NCBI GenBank assembly: GCA_947447385.1
Contig: CANFKN010000004.1
Coordinates: forward strand, 1 to 22,427
Length of the DNA stretch: 22,427 nucleotides
Source: Microbacteriaceae bacterium
Lineage (GTDB): Bacteria > Actinomycetota > Actinomycetes > Actinomycetales > Microbacteriaceae
Direction: 5' to 3'
Shown here: piece after piece, positions 21,624 to 22,427 of the stretch
How positions within the stretch are numbered: position 1 is the stretch's first letter
Layout of the letters: each line of letters begins with the position of its first letter
Notes under the pieces: generated by a model
The model's input: the letters and a program-made list of their open reading frames with translations, nothing else
What the model was told of the DNA's origin: nothing
The model's database searches: none
Translations under genes and position numbers: made by a program

Positions 21624-22427
21624 CTAACCGTGCCCGTTTAGCAGGCTTTTGCGTGGTCGAGGGTTAGCCGAGCCAGCGTCGGTCGGAACAATAACTTCTT
21701 GAGTTGCCGAAATGGTTTCGTTGCCTGATTGCACCACGAGCGTGGCGGCAGGGTCAGTCACACGGTTGATTACGGCGAGCGCAATCGGGCCCATGTCAAA
21801 GTGGTGCGCGGTCGAGGTGACAACACCGCGTTGGCGATCATCACCAAGCACGAAAACTGGGTCGCCAACTTCAGGCAAAAAGTGACCAGAGCCGTCGAGC
21901 TGCAACAGCACGAGACGGCGCGGCGGGTGGCCCAAGTTGTGCACTTTAGCCACGGTTTCTTGCCCTCGGTAGCAACCCTTGCTGAGGTGCACACCGGTGC
22001 TGAGCCAGTCGAGTTCGTGAGGCAAAGTCTTGGCATCAACCTCGGCTAGCTGCGACGGCCGGTGCGCCGCGATGCGCAACGCGGTCAAGGCCTCAGCCCC
22101 GACTGCTGGCATGCCAAGCACCGCACCAACGCCGGAGCCCGACTCGACGCCCGACTCGACGCCCGGCTGGGGCGCAACAAGTGACTCGCTCACGTGATAA
22201 TCGCGGGCAAGCGCGGCCAAAGGTGTCTTCGAATAGCGAACTCCCCCGGCAACTTCAGCTGGCCACGGGTCTTGCCAAACAACCTCGGCCGATGAAACAC
22301 CCGCGCGATCATTGCGAGCGATCACAACAAACTCGGCCGAACGATTAGCAATCACAACTTTTTTGCGAAAAACGTTGGCTCTTAGCCAAGCTTCAAACGC
22401 TTCAGATGTCGCGCACTCGTCATAGAG
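21624..22427 (-). CDS. ygfZ: Folate-binding protein YgfZ/GcvT-like (5' part missing)
   Basis: The frame is open through the right window edge, so the N terminus is missing; 267 codons are present. An ATG/GTG at 22355 inside the frame is not the start because conserved sequence (EAFEAWLRANVFRKKVVI) continues upstream of it. The family signature KGCYRGQE is present, together with ALRIAAHRPSQLAEVDAKTLPHELDWL and a C-terminal beta-barrel domain. YgfZ proteins bind tetrahydrofolate and help assemble or repair iron-sulfur clusters. The gene is upstream of the FUSC gene in the same operon. An in-frame 12-bp duplication adds a GVES repeat between the two domains. Confidence 0.93.
   Translation of the reverse strand, partial: LYDECATSEAFEAWLRANVFRKKVVIANRSAEFVVIARNDRAGVSSAEVVWQDPWPAEVAGGVRYSKTPLAALARDYHVSESLVAPQPGVESGVESGSGVGAVLGMPAVGAEALTALRIAAHRPSQLAEVDAKTLPHELDWLSTGVHLSKGCYRGQETVAKVHNLGHPPRRLVLLQLDGSGHFLPEVGDPVFVLGDDRQRGVVTSTAHHFDMGPIALAVINRVTDPAATLVVQSGNETISATQEVIVPTDAGSANPRPRKSLLNGHG
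22141..22164. repeat. 12-bp tandem duplication inside ygfZ
   Basis: GACTCGACGCCC occurs twice in direct tandem, in frame, encoding a repeated GVES in a variable Gly/Ser-rich loop of the protein. It is probably a recent slippage product with little structural effect. Confidence 0.7.

Noticed and set aside
1..22427. Search for CRISPR arrays, insertion sequences, integrases and phage genes
   Set aside because: No regularly spaced repeats, transposase or integrase frames were seen; the window is ordinary core chromosome.

Overview
The window looks like a core-chromosome segment of an actinobacterium, most likely a small-genome aquatic member of the Microbacteriaceae (Luna/Rhodoluna/Aquiluna type). 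The supporting signs are roughly half GC content, a carD / ispD-ispF fusion / cysS / rlmB cluster next to a lipoprotein gene (the order recalled for Mycobacterium tuberculosis Rv3584-Rv3579c), senX3-regX3 beside gpmA and phoU, a solitary groEL2-type chaperonin with CIRCE sites, a WXG100 protein, a bacterial XPB helicase, and several starts without a Shine-Dalgarno sequence. This assignment is inference; there is no 16S gene here.

Layout. 1-3447 (+): 3' part of an XPB-type helicase gene, an OmpR-family two-component system preceded by four phased 11-bp repeats, and a lone WXG100 protein. 3554-6249 (-): groL under two CIRCE operators, a cold-shock protein with an unusual leader hairpin, and a membrane-anchored LytR_C-domain protein. 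6350-7742: msrB (+), tRNA-Thr(TGT) (-) and a Tat-exported polysaccharide deacetylase (+). 7818-11270: a membrane-anchored DsbA-like thioredoxin-fold protein (-), diverging from a UgpC/MsiK-type sugar-ABC ATPase that is followed by a DUF4032 protein carrying kinase-like catalytic residues. 11278-15500 (-): a compact carD-ispDF-cysS-rlmB operon (regulator of rRNA transcription, isoprenoid synthesis, tRNA charging, 23S rRNA methylation). 15595-18856: LpqE-like lipoprotein (+), senX3-regX3 (-) and divergent phoU (+), which together form the phosphate-sensing module. 18949-22427: gpmA (-), a methyltransferase-like gene divergent from it by only 18 bp, a FUSC-type membrane protein (-) and a folate-binding YgfZ protein (-) cut by the window end.

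Most convergent gene pairs are separated by near-perfect bidirectional terminators. Two convergent pairs (DUF4032/rlmB and methyltransferase/FUSC) abut or overlap without one. No mobile elements, CRISPR arrays or phage genes were seen, and no gene-free stretch exceeds 300 bases. No obviously new multi-gene system is present. The best leads are regulatory: the 11-bp repeat operator, two symmetric divergent promoters built on the same octamer with apparently leaderless starts, and the hairpin in the cold-shock leader. The DUF4032 kinase-like protein is the best protein lead.
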